The notes: a model not told the origin generated them from the letters alone. A DNA stretch of 64,000 nucleotides from Gemella morbillorum (GCF_900476045.1 NZ_LS483440.1:682001-746000); one strand, 5' to 3'; numbered from the stretch's first letter, positions 1 through 8,561 are shown. A program made the numbers and translations.

Positions 1-282
1 TCCTGCTTTCATAGCTGCTGCAACGTGAATAGCCTCAGCGATTTGATCTTGATCACAACCTTCACTTAAACAAGTACTAGTGTAGGCGTCTATGCAGTAA
101 GGACAAGCTTCAGAATGTGCAACAGCAAGGGCAATAAGAGCTTTCTCACGTGATGTTAACTCACCTTCTGCCATAACGTTACTGTAATAATTCATAAAGT
201 TTTTCCAGTGCTCTGCAGCATCTTCACCGAATTTACCTTCTCCAAACTCTATTAAATGTTTCTTTTTAAAATAATCAGCCAT
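1..282 (-). CDS. AhpD-like peroxidase, arsenosugar-associated type (partial, C-terminus beyond window)
   Basis: The first 94 codons are present; the gene runs off the left edge. The translation carries a CPYC redox pair (C60, C63) followed by a histidine-containing helix, the active-site layout of the carboxymuconolactone decarboxylase/AhpD fold. The N-terminus (MADYFKKK) and the 'LTSREKALIALAVAH' stretch resemble the arsenosugar biosynthesis-associated peroxidase-like subgroup rather than classical AhpD. The start is supported by an AAAGGAG site 6-12 bases upstream. The next gene on the same strand is a TIGR04283-type glycosyltransferase, the partner found with this subgroup elsewhere. The family assignment is firm; a role in arsenic or arsenosugar chemistry is inferred from similarity and neighbourhood only. 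Confidence 0.75.
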   Translation of the reverse strand, partial: MADYFKKKHLIEFGEGKFGEDAAEHWKNFMNYYSNVMAEGELTSREKALIALAVAHSEACPYCIDAYTSTCLSEGCDQDQIAEAIHVAAAMKAG

Positions 283-315
283 ATTTATTCTCTCCTTTAA
301 AAAATATATAATTCC

Positions 316-344
316 ATTATAAATCAGAATAGAAAAATAATCAA
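316..344 (-). promoter_or_regulatory. Sigma-A promoter of the AhpD-like gene
   Basis: On the reverse strand TTGATT (339-344) and TATAAT (316-321) are separated by 17 bases, about 35 bases upstream of the start codon. The AhpD-like gene therefore has its own promoter although the glycosyltransferase lies upstream on the same strand. Confidence 0.65.
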
Positions 345-369
345 AGAAATGACAAATTATACATAAAAT

Positions 370-412
370 AAAAAAGATTTCTTCTCAATTAAATCGGAGG
401 AAATCTTTTATT
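370..412 (-). terminator. Rho-independent terminator after the glycosyltransferase
   Basis: The arms AAAGATTTC and GAAATCTTT flank an interrupted loop. On the reverse strand the stem ends in a T-rich run just past the glycosyltransferase stop codon. Confidence 0.7.
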
Positions 413-417
413 AAAAC

Positions 418-1101
418 TTATCTTATATCACGATACATCTTGGCGATTTCTTCTACAGGTACACCACGACGATACATTTTTTGATATTTTTGCATTTGCC
501 ACATAGTTGTTTTTACGTGGCCTTTATAGCGACGTGTAGAGGTTGTCACAGAAGAATCGATAACTGTAATTTTATATCCATTAGCGCTTAAATCTTCTGA
601 AATTCGATAATCTTCCATAATTGGCATATCTTTATATCCTCCAACTTTTTCAAAAGCTTGTCTAGAAAGAAACAATGCTTGATCCCCAAAAGCTAGGTTA
701 GTAATACTTGCGCGCATATTAGAAACAATAGAATTAACACGCATAGGAAAACTATTTGGATAGAATTTAATTTTTAGACAGCCAACCTCAGTAGGGCAAT
801 CAATAACTTTTTGTATAACATCTTTTTGAAGAACGCTATCGGCATGAATAAACCAAAGTATATCACCGCGAGAAATTTCCGCTCCAAAATTCATCTGATT
901 TGCACGTCCTTTCCTAACAGAAACATGGTACGAATACCCAAAATAAGAAAGTTCTTCTAGTATATCTAAAGTTTTATCTTTGCTGCCACCATCTACAAAA
1001 ATAACTTCATGTTTCTTAATGTCGTATAAACAGTATAAATTGAAAATAAAGTCTCGAATAGTTGTTTCTTCGTTATAAATAGGAACTATAATAGAAATCA
1101 T
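418..1101 (-). CDS. TIGR04283-type family 2 glycosyltransferase
   Basis: A 227-residue GT-A fold glycosyltransferase. An N-terminal nucleotide-binding strand (MISIIVPIYNEE) is followed by VDGGSKDKT (36-44), KGRANQMNFGA (64-74) and the metal-binding FIHADS (85-90). 'Rare' features such as KGRANQMN and HAD match the TIGR04283 group described from arsenosugar biosynthesis clusters. There is no membrane segment, so it is probably cytosolic. A GGAGGAA site precedes the ATG. The AhpD-like neighbour belongs to the same conserved cluster type, but arsS-like radical SAM and arsM genes are not visible here and could lie beyond the left edge. The substrate is unknown; arsenosugar is an inference. Confidence 0.75.
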   Translation of the reverse strand: MISIIVPIYNEETTIRDFIFNLYCLYDIKKHEVIFVDGGSKDKTLDILEELSYFGYSYHVSVRKGRANQMNFGAEISRGDILWFIHADSVLQKDVIQKVIDCPTEVGCLKIKFYPNSFPMRVNSIVSNMRASITNLAFGDQALFLSRQAFEKVGGYKDMPIMEDYRISEDLSANGYKITVIDSSVTTSTRRYKGHVKTTMWQMQKYQKMYRRGVPVEEIAKMYRDIR

Positions 1102-1199
1102 AAAATTCCTCCATAAAAATGATAATTAATGTCTATATTATAGCATATATCTAGTCACAAAAAAATAAAATCTTCATAAATAAATGTTTTTAGAAAATA

Positions 1200-1241
1200 T
1201 TGACAAACAACTGTATCTATTGTATAATCACAGTAGATACA
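1200..1241 (+). promoter_or_regulatory. Promoter with overlapping palindromic operator, YtrA-type
   Basis: A consensus TTGACA (1200-1205), 17-base spacer and TATAAT (1223-1228) precede the GntR gene. A perfect 8-base inverted repeat, TGTATCTA (1212-1219) and TAGATACA (1234-1241), straddles the -10 box. This is where an autorepressor of the YtrA subfamily would be expected to bind, so autoregulation is inferred. Confidence 0.7.
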
Positions 1242-1255
1242 AGAGAGGTGGAATA

Positions 1256-1651
1256 ATGAAAATAAAAATTTCTAATTTATCATCAATACCAATTTACCAA
1301 CAAATTGCAAGTGAAATAAGAAATAAAATTTTATCAAATGAACTTATGTCAAATATGCAACTTCCTTCAATCCGAGCTTTATCTAAAGAATTAGAGGTAG
1401 GGATAATAACTATAAAAAAAGCTTATGAAGTATTGCTACAAGAAAATCTTATTTATTCAAAAGGAGCAGTAGGATATTTTGTAAATGAGATAAATAGGGA
1501 AGAAATATTGGTGATTAAAAAGGGAGAATATTTAAAAGAAATAGAAAAAGTTTTTGAAAAGGCACTTGATGATGGTTTAACAAAGGTAGATGTAAAGGAA
1601 ATTATAGAGATAGTATTGGGGGAGAGAGATTATGGTAATAAAGCTAAATAA
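1256..1651 (+). CDS. GntR family (YtrA subfamily) transcriptional regulator
   Basis: A 131-residue regulator with a winged helix-turn-helix over residues 10-75, including IPIYQQIASEIRNKI and LPSIRALSKELEVGIITIKKAYEVL. It has only a short C-terminal helical tail, the YtrA arrangement in which there is no large ligand domain. The ATG at 1256 is preferred over an in-frame ATG at 1184. It follows AGAGAGGTGG, and the earlier start would lie upstream of the promoter -35 box. The 3' end overlaps the following ABC ATPase gene by 20 bases, so the genes are co-transcribed and translationally coupled. It probably represses this operon in response to envelope stress or an antibiotic, as in other YtrA operons; the inducer is unknown. 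Confidence 0.85.
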   Translation: MKIKISNLSSIPIYQQIASEIRNKILSNELMSNMQLPSIRALSKELEVGIITIKKAYEVLLQENLIYSKGAVGYFVNEINREEILVIKKGEYLKEIEKVFEKALDDGLTKVDVKEIIEIVLGERDYGNKAK

Positions 1652-2348
1652 TTTAGAGGTGAAAAAAGGAAGCTTTAAGCTAGGAGCTATTAATTATACA
1701 TTTGATAATGGTTATGTTTATGCAATAACGGGAAACAGTGGAAGTGGTAAAACACTATTATTACAAAGTATTTTAGGAAGCATAGATATTAAAAAAGAGA
1801 TGGTTTTATATAATGACTTGAATTTTTATGAAAATGAAATAGAGATAAAATCTAAGTATTCTTACGTAGCAGATAATCCATTATTTTCAGATAAATTAAG
1901 TGTGGAAACAATCATAAGTAAAATTTCAAAATTAGATTCTAGATTTAATAAACAGAAGTGTTATGAATATTTAAAAAAATACAATATTTATAAACACAAA
2001 AAGATTTATGAATTATCTCAAGGAGAAAGAAAGATTTTACTTTTTGGTATAGGAATTTTTACTGACTCACAAGCTTTAGTTTTAGACAATCCATTGGCGG
2101 GAGTAGGATTAATAGCTAAAAGAGAGATGCTTTCGCTGATTCGAGAGTATATGGAAGAAAATAAGATTACAATAATAGTTACAGAAGATCCTAGTGTAAT
2201 TCAAAATTTAGCAGATTATATACTTGTATTAAAAGATGGACAGATAGTTATAGACGAAGATGTAGTAGAATTACAAGATAGATATCGTAATAAAAATATT
2301 GAGGAAATTTTGATTTCTATATTGAAGGGAGTTGTAGAAAATGAATAA
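1632..2348 (+). CDS. ABC transporter ATP-binding protein with altered catalytic motifs
   Basis: A 238-residue ATPase subunit, second gene of the YtrA-type operon. Walker A is intact (GNSGSGKT, 34-41) and the signature motif reads LSQGE (128-132). The Walker B region reads VLDNP (150-154), so the catalytic glutamate position is Asn153. The D-loop reads AGVG, and the switch-histidine position is Glu185 in VTEDP. The usual Q-loop glutamine is also not evident (YVADNP). The protein should bind ATP, but hydrolysis by the standard mechanism looks doubtful. It overlaps its regulator upstream and the membrane partner downstream by eight bases, which indicates a single complex. The substrate is unknown. 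Confidence 0.8.
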   Translation: MVIKLNNLEVKKGSFKLGAINYTFDNGYVYAITGNSGSGKTLLLQSILGSIDIKKEMVLYNDLNFYENEIEIKSKYSYVADNPLFSDKLSVETIISKISKLDSRFNKQKCYEYLKKYNIYKHKKIYELSQGERKILLFGIGIFTDSQALVLDNPLAGVGLIAKREMLSLIREYMEENKITIIVTEDPSVIQNLADYILVLKDGQIVIDEDVVELQDRYRNKNIEEILISILKGVVENE

Positions 2349-3072
2349 AGTAAAATATGAAACAAAATGGGGAGCATTGTTAAATATTATTTCAAATAGA
2401 AACTATTCCACCCCACAAATTTATAAAATCTTTTATTTTGGATATTATTTTCTAACATTGTTGATAATATTTGCTACACTGTTTAATAAAAATTATGTAA
2501 TATTATCAATTTTAGCATCTATAGTCTTTGTGATAAATGGAAGAAAGTATGAAGATAGAGAAAGGCTTATAACTGAATACTTGCCAATTTCATTTAAAGA
2601 AAGAGTAAAACAAATATATTTCACAACGTATATATTTTTAGTACCAGCAGTATTAGTAGATTTTACATTTCGATATACTTATTACCAAGCAAGTATTATA
2701 GAATATGTATATGTATTACTAGCAGTAATAATAATATCAAATTTAGCAATTATTCAAATGATTCTGACTAAACGTTCATTTTGGAATTTTATAGCAATGG
2801 ATTTACTACTATACGCATTAGCTGTGAAAATAATAACAATAATATTAAATGGATTGTATTTAACAACATTTGATAATACAAAATTTAATTTAGTAAAAAT
2901 ATTGATGTTAATAGTATTGGCAATAATATTTCAAGTATTTAGTACCAAATTTATAACAGATTCAAGAAGAAAAGAAACTATAAGTAGGCGCTACGAAATA
3001 ATATTTATAGGTGCGATAACCTTAGCACTAGCACTACAATTGTATCAAGGTATGTATTGGGCTGGTAAATAA
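2341..3072 (+). CDS. Membrane partner of the YtrA-type ABC system
   Basis: A 243-residue hydrophobic protein with about six transmembrane helices, roughly at residues 33-68, 90-140, 150-170, 185-205 and 222-240. A cytoplasmic stretch contains EYLPISFKERV, like the 'LPIS.KE' segment seen in ABC-2-type permeases. Its start overlaps the end of the ATPase gene by eight bases. It is very probably the membrane domain of the same transporter or sensor. No signal peptide or enzymatic motif is seen. I recognise the architecture but not a specific orthologue. Confidence 0.65.
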   Translation: MNKVKYETKWGALLNIISNRNYSTPQIYKIFYFGYYFLTLLIIFATLFNKNYVILSILASIVFVINGRKYEDRERLITEYLPISFKERVKQIYFTTYIFLVPAVLVDFTFRYTYYQASIIEYVYVLLAVIIISNLAIIQMILTKRSFWNFIAMDLLLYALAVKIITIILNGLYLTTFDNTKFNLVKILMLIVLAIIFQVFSTKFITDSRRKETISRRYEIIFIGAITLALALQLYQGMYWAGK

Positions 3073-3075
3073 GCA

Positions 3076-3132
3076 TAAAAAAGCAGAGTAAGATATTTTG
3101 AATGAAGAGGAATATCATTATTCTGCTTTTTA
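3076..3132 (+). terminator. Terminator of the YtrA-type operon
   Basis: A long stem pairs AAAAAGCAGA...AGATATT with AATATCATTA...CTGCTTTTT, followed by T-rich sequence, immediately after the operon's last stop codon. Confidence 0.8.
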
Positions 3133-3161
3133 ACTTATAATGGATTGAATTAGTTAGAAAT

Positions 3162-3194
3162 AAAAAAGAGTACTTCCGAAGAAATACTCTTTAA
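3162..3194 (-). terminator. Terminator of rplK-rplA with UUCG loop
   Basis: Read on the reverse strand, a 12-pair stem (one G-U) closes a TTCG tetraloop and ends in TTTTTTATTT, ten bases after the rplA stop codon. Confidence 0.85.
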
Positions 3195-3203
3195 ATTAAA
3201 TTC

Positions 3204-3896
3204 TTATTTGAATTCAGCTGTATTAACACGAACTCCAGGTCCCATAGTTGTAGTAACAGCTACAGATTTGAAGTAAGTACCTTTAGCAGCAGCTGGTTTA
3301 GCTTTAGCTAAAGCTTCTTGAACAGCTTTGAAGTTTTCTACTAAATCTTCAGTAGAGAATGAAACTTTACCGATTGGAGTGTGAACAACACCAGCTTTTT
3401 CAGCACGGTATTCAACTTTACCAGCTTTGATTTCATTAACTGCTTTTGTAACGTCCATAGTTACTGTACCAGTTTTAGGGTTTGGCATTAATCCTTTAGG
3501 TCCTAATACACGACCAATTTTACCAACTTCTCCCATCATATCTGGAGTAGCAACGATTACGTCAAAATCAAACCAACCTTGTTGGATTTTAGTGATATAT
3601 TCACCTTGTCCTACGTAGTCAGCTCCTGCTGCTTCAGCTTCAGCTGCTTTATCACCTTTAGCGAATACTAAAACTTTAGCAGTTTTACCAGTTCCTTTTG
3701 GAAGTACAACAGCTCCACGAACTTGTTGATCGTTTTTACGAGTGTCAACTCCTAGACGGAATGCAACTTCTACAGTTGCGTCAAATTTTACTGTACTTGT
3801 TTTTTTAGCTAATTCGATTGCTTCTACTACAGAGTATAGACTAGAAGAATCTACTAATTTAGCTGCTTCAAGATATTTTTTACCTTTTTTTGCCAT
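3204..3896 (-). CDS. rplA: 50S ribosomal protein L1
   Basis: 230 residues, full family length. Characteristic segments are MAKKGKKY at the N-terminus, GxVxLPxGTGK ([13 protein letters not shown]), the [16 protein letters not shown] loop, and the C-terminal [11 protein letters not shown]1 binds 23S rRNA at the mobile stalk and in many bacteria represses its own operon by binding the mRNA leader. It is the second gene after rplK, 13 bases downstream, with a GGAGG site before the ATG. An L1-like target structure is visible in the operon leader at 4366-4404, so feedback control is likely. Confidence 0.98.
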   Translation of the reverse strand: MAKKGKKYLEAAKLVDSSSLYSVVEAIELAKKTSTVKFDATVEVAFRLGVDTRKNDQQVRGAVVLPKGTGKTAKVLVFAKGDKAAEAEAAGADYVGQGEYITKIQQGWFDFDVIVATPDMMGEVGKIGRVLGPKGLMPNPKTGTVTMDVTKAVNEIKAGKVEYRAEKAGVVHTPIGKVSFSTEDLVENFKAVQEALAKAKPAAAKGTYFKSVAVTTTMGPGVRVNTAEFK

Positions 3897-3909
3897 TATA
3901 ACTATCCTC

Positions 3910-4335
3910 CTATTCTCCTATTAAGATACCCATACTTCTTGCAGTACCTTCGATCATACGCATTGCTGCTTCTAGAGAAGCTGCGTTTAAATCTTCCATT
4001 TTTAGCTCAGCGATTTCTTGAACTTGTGCTTTTGAAACTGTAGCAACTTTGTCACGGTTAGGGACAGCAGATGCTTTGTCAATTTTAGCAGCTTTTTTAA
4101 GTAATACTGGAGCCGGTGGTGTTTTAGTAACGAAAGTAAATGAACGGTCTTCATATACTGAAATTACCACTGGGATAATTAATCCTGCTTGGTCTTGTGT
4201 ACGAGCATTGAATTCTTTACAGAATCCCATGATGTTTACACCAGCTTGACCTAACGCTGGACCAACTGGTGGAGCTGGGTTAGCTTTACCTGCTGGTACT
4301 TGTAATTTAACTACTTTTATAATTTTTTTAGCCAC
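3910..4335 (-). CDS. rplK: 50S ribosomal protein L11
   Basis: 141 residues when started at the GTG at 4333-4335, exactly the usual length ([35 protein letters not shown]...). A GGAGG site lies 5-9 bases before this GTG. An upstream in-frame ATG would add 23 residues that are not part of L11 and would run through the regulatory leader, so it was rejected. L11 forms the GTPase-associated centre with L10 and the stringent-factor binding site. It is followed directly by rplA. Confidence 0.97.
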   Translation of the reverse strand: MAKKIIKVVKLQVPAGKANPAPPVGPALGQAGVNIMGFCKEFNARTQDQAGLIIPVVISVYEDRSFTFVTKTPPAPVLLKKAAKIDKASAVPNRDKVATVSKAQVQEIAELKMEDLNAASLEAAMRMIEGTARSMGILIGE

Positions 4336-4365
4336 GATAAAACCTCCTAATATATTTTTCGTGAT

Positions 4366-4404
4366 GTGGTCATTTGAACGTTGTATAAATTTACGTTCTC
4401 CCAC
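4366..4404 (-). promoter_or_regulatory. L1-type autoregulatory mRNA leader
   Basis: On the reverse strand the rplK leader folds with GTGG pairing CCAC and AACGT pairing ACGTT. Between them is an asymmetric internal loop with GGAG on one side and AATGA on the other. This matches the L1-binding motif that mimics the 23S rRNA site. Ribosome-free L1 would be expected to bind here and shut down rplK-rplA translation. Confidence 0.65.
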
Positions 4405-4437
4405 TCAATCAAGTCTTGTATTTTTACATACTTGAAT

Positions 4438-4466
4438 ATGATAACATACCAACAATTATATTGCAA
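4438..4466 (-). promoter_or_regulatory. Promoter of rplK-rplA
   Basis: On the reverse strand TTGCAA (4461-4466), 17 bases, then TATCAT (4438-4443), about 100 bases before the rplK start. This leaves room for the L1-type leader. Confidence 0.65.
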
Positions 4467-4577
4467 GTATTTTGTTGATATTTTTATGAGAAATATTTAA
4501 TTTTAATTCAGAAATATTAATTAATATATTATGTGATTAATAATACTTAAAAGTAAGTTTTGAAAGTTTGTCTTGTA

Positions 4578-4606
4578 TTGACTTTTTAGTGTCAGTAGTG
4601 TAAAAT
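4578..4606 (+). promoter_or_regulatory. Promoter of rny
   Basis: TTGACT (4578-4583), 17-base spacer, TAAAAT (4601-4606), about 95 bases upstream of the rny start. Confidence 0.65.
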
Positions 4607-4703
4607 TATACTTATGGTGTATTAACCGTTTTATTGAGTATAGTTTTAAATAAAATAATTTAGTATATCATAAGAAATTTTTTCAATAGAAAGAGGTTGC
4701 AAG

Positions 4704-6257
4704 ATGATTTATGGAATAATCAGTGTTGCAGCTTTACTTGTTGGACTTTTATTTGGATATATTATTTCAAAAAATTCGATTCAAAAAAGATTAGAATTAT
4801 CTAAACAAGATGCAGAACATATTATTGGTGAAGCGAAAAAAGAAGCAAGATATATAGTAGAAAAAGAAACTACTATTGCAAAAAAAGAAGCTGAAGAGAT
4901 AATTAATATTGCAAATAAAGAAGTAGAATTTAAAAAGCAAGATATTCAAAGACAAGAAGATAGAATTCTTCAAAAAGAATCTTCATTAGAACGTCAAACA
5001 GAACTTTTAAACAAAAAAGATGAATTGTTAAGTTCTAGAGAGATGAAATTGGAAGAAAAGTCTCAATTACTTGATGAAAAAAGTAATGAGGTTGGTCAAC
5101 TTAAGATTCAACAAGAAACAGAGTTGCAAAGAATTGCAAACTTAACAGAAGAACAAGCTCGTGAAGAGATTATGGCTACAGTGGAAGCTGATATGGCCAA
5201 AGATATGGCAATCTATATTAGAAATAAAGAGTTAGAAGCAAAAAGTACAGCGGATAAACGTGCTAAGGAACTTATTGTTCAGTCATTACAACGTTTTGCT
5301 ACAGATGTTGTTAGTGAGACAACAGTATCAGTAGTAGATCTTCCCAGTGATGATATGAAAGGACGTATTATTGGACGTGAGGGTAGAAATATCCGTACTT
5401 TAGAAACTTTAACTGGGGTAGATTTAATTATCGATGATACTCCAGAAGCAGTTATCTTATCAGGATATGATCCAATTCGTCGAGAAGTGGCTAAATCAGC
5501 TATTAAATCACTTATTGATGACGGACGTATTCATCCTTCTAAAATTGAAGAAGCTGTAGATAAAGCAAAAAGAAATATTGATCAAGTAATTCGTGATGCA
5601 GGAGAGCAAGCTACATTTGATTTAGGTATTCATAATATGCATCCTGATTTAGTAAAAATAGTAGGTAAGTTGAAATATAGAACAAGTTATGGACAAAATG
5701 GACTTCAACACTCAATGGAAGTAGCTTATATTTCTGGGCTTATTGCTGCTGAATTGGACTTAGATGTTGCATTAGCTCGACGTGCAGGATTGCTTCATGA
5801 TATTGGTAAAGCGCTTGATCATGAAGTTGAAGGTTCACACGTTGAAATTGGTGTTGCGTTAGCTCTTAAATATAAGGAAAATGCGATTGTGGTTAATGCA
5901 ATTGCTTCGCACCACGGAGATACAGAACCAACAAATCCTATTTCAGTTATAGTTGCCACTGCGGATGCACTTTCAGCATCTCGCCCAGGAGCAAGAAGAG
6001 AGTCATTAGAACATTATATTAAACGTCTACAAAAACTTGAGGAAATTGCAAATGAACATAAAGGTGTTGAGAAGACCTTTGCTATTCAGGCGGGTCGTGA
6101 GATTCGTGTAATTGTAAACCCTCAAGAAGTTGACGATACGAAAACTTATAAAATTGCCAAAGAAGTAAAAAATAAAATCGAAGAAACGATGCAATATCCG
6201 GGTAATATTAAAGTCAATGTTATTCGCGAAGTAAGAGCTGTTAAGCTAGCAAGATAA
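4704..6257 (+). CDS. rny: Ribonuclease Y
   Basis: 517 residues, the normal length. An N-terminal membrane anchor (residues 2-21) leads into a long lysine/glutamate-rich coiled coil (about 25-200). A KH RNA-binding domain follows with [10 protein letters not shown] at 220-229, then an HD phosphohydrolase domain with the metal dyad H365-D366 in [12 protein letters not shown]. RNase Y is the membrane-bound endoribonuclease that starts mRNA decay in many Firmicutes. It stands alone with its own promoter and terminator. An AAAGAGG site precedes the ATG. Nothing is missing. Confidence 0.97.
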   Translation: MIYGIISVAALLVGLLFGYIISKNSIQKRLELSKQDAEHIIGEAKKEARYIVEKETTIAKKEAEEIINIANKEVEFKKQDIQRQEDRILQKESSLERQTELLNKKDELLSSREMKLEEKSQLLDEKSNEVGQLKIQQETELQRIANLTEEQAREEIMATVEADMAKDMAIYIRNKELEAKSTADKRAKELIVQSLQRFATDVVSETTVSVVDLPSDDMKGRIIGREGRNIRTLETLTGVDLIIDDTPEAVILSGYDPIRREVAKSAIKSLIDDGRIHPSKIEEAVDKAKRNIDQVIRDAGEQATFDLGIHNMHPDLVKIVGKLKYRTSYGQNGLQHSMEVAYISGLIAAELDLDVALARRAGLLHDIGKALDHEVEGSHVEIGVALALKYKENAIVVNAIASHHGDTEPTNPISVIVATADALSASRPGARRESLEHYIKRLQKLEEIANEHKGVEKTFAIQAGREIRVIVNPQEVDDTKTYKIAKEVKNKIEETMQYPGNIKVNVIREVRAVKLAR

Positions 6258-6261
6258 AAAT

Positions 6262-6300
6262 AAAAAAGTGATTGATTTAAAATTCAATCACTTTTTTATT
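6262..6300 (+). terminator. Terminator of rny
   Basis: AAAAAGTGATTGA pairs with TCAATCACTTTTTT around a short AT loop, directly after the rny stop codon. Confidence 0.9.
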
Positions 6301-6493
6301 TTTATTAATGTAATAATATTGAATATAGTAATGGTTAGAATTTGAAATCTAATAGATTATAAATATATGTAAAATTTTATTTATGTGGATTAAAAGATAT
6401 TGTTATATAAATAATATTAAATTATTAGCAATAGAATAATATTTGTAAATAATTTTTGATTATTTGGTGAGAAATAAAGTATTATAAAACAGT

Positions 6494-6522
6494 TTGAAAA
6501 AAACGTTTTTATAATGTATAAT
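6494..6522 (+). promoter_or_regulatory. Promoter of the FNT channel gene with a central palindrome
   Basis: TTGAAA (6494-6499), 17-base spacer, TATAAT (6517-6522). The perfect palindrome AAAAACGTTTTT (6499-6510) sits between the two boxes, where a repressor could compete with RNA polymerase. Its regulator is not known; it also resembles the core of a weak cre site. Confidence 0.6.
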
Positions 6523-6555
6523 AATTTATATAAATAAATAAGGAGAAAAATTATT

Positions 6556-7356
6556 ATGGCAAATATGACAAAAACATATCTAGAGCCGCAGGAAATTTAT
6601 GAATATACTAGTAAGAAAGGTGTTGCAAAAGCTACTGCTAATCTTAAATATATGCTTAGTTTAGGTTTCTTAGGGGGAGCATTTATTTCAGTTGGTTATC
6701 TGGCATATATTCGTGTAGCAGGGACATTACCACATGAATGGGGTGGATTAGGAACTCTTTTAGGGGCAGCTGTATTCCCTATTGGACTTATATGTATTTT
6801 AGTAGGTGGGGGAGAATTAATTACAAGTAATATGATGGCCGTTACGTTATCTGTATTTGATAAAAAATTAAAACCGTCGTTATTATTAAAAAATTTAATT
6901 GTTATTACACTAGCTAACTTAGTTGGAGCTTTATTTGTTGCATACTTTTTAGGACATCTAACAGGTCTTACAGAAGGAGCAGTTTTTGAAAAAACTGTAC
7001 ATACAGCAGAGGCAAAGATTAATGCAAATTATATTCAAATGATTTGTTCAGGAATAGGTTGTAACTGGCTTGTTGGAATGGGAGCTTGGCTTGCATTCTG
7101 TGCTAAAGATACGAGTGGAAAAATTATAGGTGTTTGGTTCCCTATAATGACATTCGTTGCTATTGGATTCCAACACGTTGTGGCAAATATGTTTGTAATT
7201 CCAGCAGCTATGTTTGGAGGAGCAAACATTACTATGGGACAATTTTTAAATAACATGGTAGGTGTATTTATAGGAAACTATTTAGGTGGAGCTATCTTAG
7301 TAGCAGGGCTATATACATTAGCATATAAAAAGAAAAATACAGAAAGTAATAGTTAA
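6556..7356 (+). CDS. Formate/nitrite transporter (FNT) family channel
   Basis: 266 residues with six predicted helices and the two half-repeat re-entrant loops of the FNT family (GGAFISVGYLAYI and CNWLVGMGAWLAF). The central pore histidine is in GFQHVVANMF. The family forms pentameric channels for formate, nitrite, hydrosulfide or short carboxylates. In a fermentative coccus formate or lactate export is the likely task, but the exact substrate cannot be read from the sequence. AAGGAG precedes the ATG. It is monocistronic and convergent with ilvE across a shared terminator. Confidence 0.85.
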   Translation: MANMTKTYLEPQEIYEYTSKKGVAKATANLKYMLSLGFLGGAFISVGYLAYIRVAGTLPHEWGGLGTLLGAAVFPIGLICILVGGGELITSNMMAVTLSVFDKKLKPSLLLKNLIVITLANLVGALFVAYFLGHLTGLTEGAVFEKTVHTAEAKINANYIQMICSGIGCNWLVGMGAWLAFCAKDTSGKIIGVWFPIMTFVAIGFQHVVANMFVIPAAMFGGANITMGQFLNNMVGVFIGNYLGGAILVAGLYTLAYKKKNTESNS

Positions 7357-7390
7357 TTAAAACGTAAGATTAAATTAGTATTTATAAATA

Positions 7391-7428
7391 AAGAAGAAGC
7401 CTAGAATATTTTTTCTAAGCTTCTTTTA
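7391..7428. terminator. Bidirectional terminator between FNT gene and ilvE
   Basis: AAGAAGC...TAGAA pairs with TTCTA...GCTTCTT, with A- and T-rich flanks on both sides, between two convergent genes. Confidence 0.75.
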
Positions 7429-7432
7429 TCTA

Positions 7433-8518
7433 TTATTCTTCTACTTTTACTACCCAACCAAACTTATCTTCAACTTTTCCAAGTTGGATTCCAGTAAGTA
7501 GGTCGTAAATTTTACTTGTCCATTCACCTGGTTTGCCATCTTTTATAATTTCTAATTTCTTAGTTCCATCGAATAATTCTCCAACTGGAGCAATTACAGC
7601 AGCAGTACCACATAAGAATACCTCATCAAGTTTACCATTGTCATACGCTTCGTAAACTTCGTCTAAAGATAATTTTCTTTCTTCTACTTTTTCTCCCAGT
7701 GATTTAAGTAGTTCGATTACTGATGCACGCGTAATACCTGGAAGGATAGATCCATTTAGTTCCGGTGTAACAAACACTCCATCAATTTTGAAGAAGATAT
7801 TCATAGCACCACCTTCTTCAATGTATTTTTGTTCAACACCATCTAGCCATAGTGATTGAGAATAGCCAAGTTCTTGTGCTTTTTTCTGTCCTTTAAGAGA
7901 CCCGGCATAGTTACCGGCAGTTTTAGCGAAACCAAATCCACCGCGAACTGCACGAACATATTCGTGTTCAACAAAGATTTTATTAGGCTGTAAACCAGCT
8001 TTAAAGTAACTTCCTGATGGAGATAAAATAATGATAAATTTAACTTCATTATTTGGATGAACTCCTAAAGCTTCTTCAGCTCCGAAAACAAATGGTCTAA
8101 CATATAATGATGTTCCTTCAGACTTTGGAATCCAATCTTTATCTATAGAAATTAATTTTTTCAATGCTGCTAATGCAAACTCTTCATCAAGTTCAGGAAG
8201 AGCAATACGGTCAGCAGATTTATTTAAACGTCTGAAGTTTTGCTCAGGACGGAATAAAACAGGCTCTCCGTTAGCCATATACGCCTTCATTCCTTCAAAG
8301 ATGCTTTGACCATAATGTAGGACGTTTAGAGCTGGAGACATTGGGATTGGACCGTATGGAACGATACGTGGATCATACCAACCTTTTTCTGGAGTCCAGT
8401 CCATAACGAACATGTGGTCTGTAAATACTTTACCAAAACCTAATTTATCATCTGGTGTCTTTTCTTTTGGGGAAGTAGTAAGCTCTACTCTGATATCATT
8501 TACTGTTAATTTTGTCAT
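7433..8518 (-). CDS. ilvE: Branched-chain amino acid aminotransferase
   Basis: 361 residues, a class IV fold PLP aminotransferase of the long BCAT form. Visible segments are YGQSIFEGMKAY, RPFVFGAEEALGV, the PLP-lysine region GGFGFAKTAGNYAGS, and LWLDGVEQKYIEEGGAMNIFF with LNGSILPGITRASVIELL. It interconverts leucine, isoleucine and valine with their keto acids using glutamate/2-oxoglutarate. It is a single gene with a GAAGGAG site. No other ilv/leu genes are nearby, so it may serve degradation or salvage as much as synthesis. A CodY-like box upstream of its promoter implies control by branched-chain amino acid supply. Confidence 0.96.
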   Translation of the reverse strand: MTKLTVNDIRVELTTSPKEKTPDDKLGFGKVFTDHMFVMDWTPEKGWYDPRIVPYGPIPMSPALNVLHYGQSIFEGMKAYMANGEPVLFRPEQNFRRLNKSADRIALPELDEEFALAALKKLISIDKDWIPKSEGTSLYVRPFVFGAEEALGVHPNNEVKFIIILSPSGSYFKAGLQPNKIFVEHEYVRAVRGGFGFAKTAGNYAGSLKGQKKAQELGYSQSLWLDGVEQKYIEEGGAMNIFFKIDGVFVTPELNGSILPGITRASVIELLKSLGEKVEERKLSLDEVYEAYDNGKLDEVFLCGTAAVIAPVGELFDGTKKLEIIKDGKPGEWTSKIYDLLTGIQLGKVEDKFGWVVKVEE

Positions 8519-8561
8519 ATATAAATCTCCTTCATGTAACCATTTAATTTACTTAATATGT

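Noticed and set aside
3427-3924. Open frames opposite rplA
   Set aside because: They are antisense to a conserved ribosomal gene, with no ribosome sites or recognisable products.
3910-4404. Longer rplK from an upstream ATG
   Set aside because: It would translate the regulatory leader; the GTG at 4335 has the RBS and gives the standard 141 residues.
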